Positions 5,065 through 5,403 of a DNA stretch of 5,403 bases are shown here, in pieces (positions within the stretch are counted from its first letter, which is position 1; each line of letters begins with the position of its first letter). A program made the position numbers and the translations under genes. The notes below the pieces were generated by a model, which made no database searches, was not told the DNA's origin, and saw only the letters and a list, made by a program, of their open reading frames with translations. This DNA comes from Shewanella sp. (GTDB taxonomy: Bacteria > Pseudomonadota > Gammaproteobacteria > Enterobacterales > Shewanellaceae). Where the stretch lies: assembly GCA_004195335.1 (NCBI GenBank), contig SDWK01000124.1:1-5403 (forward strand). The letters are read 5' to 3'.

Positions 5065-5092
5065 CTCGCAACTCGCAACTCGAAGCTCGTTG
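5065..5092 (-). repeat. Degenerate 7-bp tandem repeat after the acyl-CoA ligase gene (tract 3)
   Basis: On the plus strand the units are CTCGCAA, CTCGCAA, CTCGAAG and CTCGTTG, exactly contiguous. In the direction of the minus-strand ligase gene they read as GTTGCGA and GCTTCGA-type units, starting 4 bp after its stop. This matches the period, CGA core and gene-relative orientation of tracts 1 and 2. Confidence 0.7.
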
Positions 5093-5096
5093 CTTC

Positions 5097-5403
5097 CTAG
5101 CTTTTCCTTAACTCTCTTCTCAAGATCTTGCCTACAGTGGACTTTGGCAGCATAGAAACAAACTCGACCACCTTAGGGATCTTATAGGCGGTCAACTGTT
5201 CGCGGCAGTAGGCTAAAATGCTGGACTCAATGTCGATGGTGTCGGCCTCATTGTTGGCGAGCACAATAACTGCCTTTACCGCCTCACCACTGCGTTCACT
5301 GTCTATTCCTACTACTGCACATTCGAGCACTGCGTCATGGCTGGCAAGAACCTCTTCGACTTCGTTAGGGTAGACGTTAAAACCCGATACGATGATCATG
5401 TCT
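5097..5403 (-). CDS. fadD: Long-chain fatty acid-CoA ligase, C-terminal part (partial, runs off right edge)
   Basis: Only the last 101 whole codons are in the window; the frame stays open through the right edge. The visible part is the mobile C-terminal subdomain of the AMP-forming acyl-CoA synthetase family. It starts at the hinge region ([19 protein letters not shown]), passes through the [11 protein letters not shown] strand, and ends with [17 protein letters not shown]. The Lys of VGKILRREL (codon at 5127-5129) is the conserved residue needed for the adenylation half reaction. The match to the E. coli FadD end as I remember it is strong ([15 protein letters not shown]..., [14 protein letters not shown]). 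The protein stops soon after that motif, so its tail is shorter than that of E. coli FadD. The enzyme activates long-chain fatty acids to acyl-CoA at the inner membrane for beta-oxidation or lipid synthesis. A FadD paralogue is possible because the N-terminal part is not visible. Confidence 0.85.
   Translation of the reverse strand, partial: DMIIVSGFNVYPNEVEEVLASHDAVLECAVVGIDSERSGEAVKAVIVLANNEADTIDIESSILAYCREQLTAYKIPKVVEFVSMLPKSTVGKILRRELRKS

Overview
The window looks like chromosomal DNA of a marine gammaproteobacterium, most likely Shewanella or a close relative. The main reasons are a DUF2956-type small tail-anchored protein, a FadD-type acyl-CoA ligase end, a NaChBac-type sodium channel, moderate GC, and intergenic regions full of short tandem and palindromic repeats. 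The genus is inferred from remembered gene families, not from a search.

Layout, left to right. Positions 1-181 are a leader with two overlapping palindromes (115-137) and possibly the first codons of a minus-strand gene leaving the left edge. A bacterial voltage-gated sodium channel is encoded at 182-1057 (+). A 321-bp convergent intergenic region (1058-1378) is packed with repeats: a degenerate 7-bp repeat right after the channel stop, a REP-like hairpin, an inverted-repeat element between 13-bp direct repeats, seven perfect TGACTCG copies, and a 13-bp tandem repeat running into the next gene's stop. A small tail-anchored DUF2956 protein lies at 1379-1705 (-). A divergent promoter region follows, then a complete MsbA/LmrA-type half-size ABC exporter (1934-3784, +) and, after 105 bp, a membrane-anchored alpha/beta hydrolase (3890-4900, +). 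A second convergent intergenic region (4901-5096) carries at least four hairpins and another 7-bp repeat tract. The window ends with the C-terminal 101 residues of a FadD-like long-chain acyl-CoA ligase (minus strand, open at the right edge).

The coding content is membrane-centred: an ion channel, a lipid/drug-type exporter, a periplasm-facing hydrolase and a fatty-acid activating enzyme. Nothing in the sequence ties them into one pathway. The exporter and hydrolase are the only plausible co-transcribed pair.

The most unusual signal is non-coding. Three different genes (channel, DUF2956, ligase) each have, within 5-40 bp after the stop codon, a tract of 7-bp units. When read in that gene's own direction, all three tracts fit the same consensus, G-N-N-N-C-G-A. 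The unit sequence differs between tracts, but period, CGA core and orientation are kept. I know of no named element that matches it, so it is the best candidate for something undescribed here.
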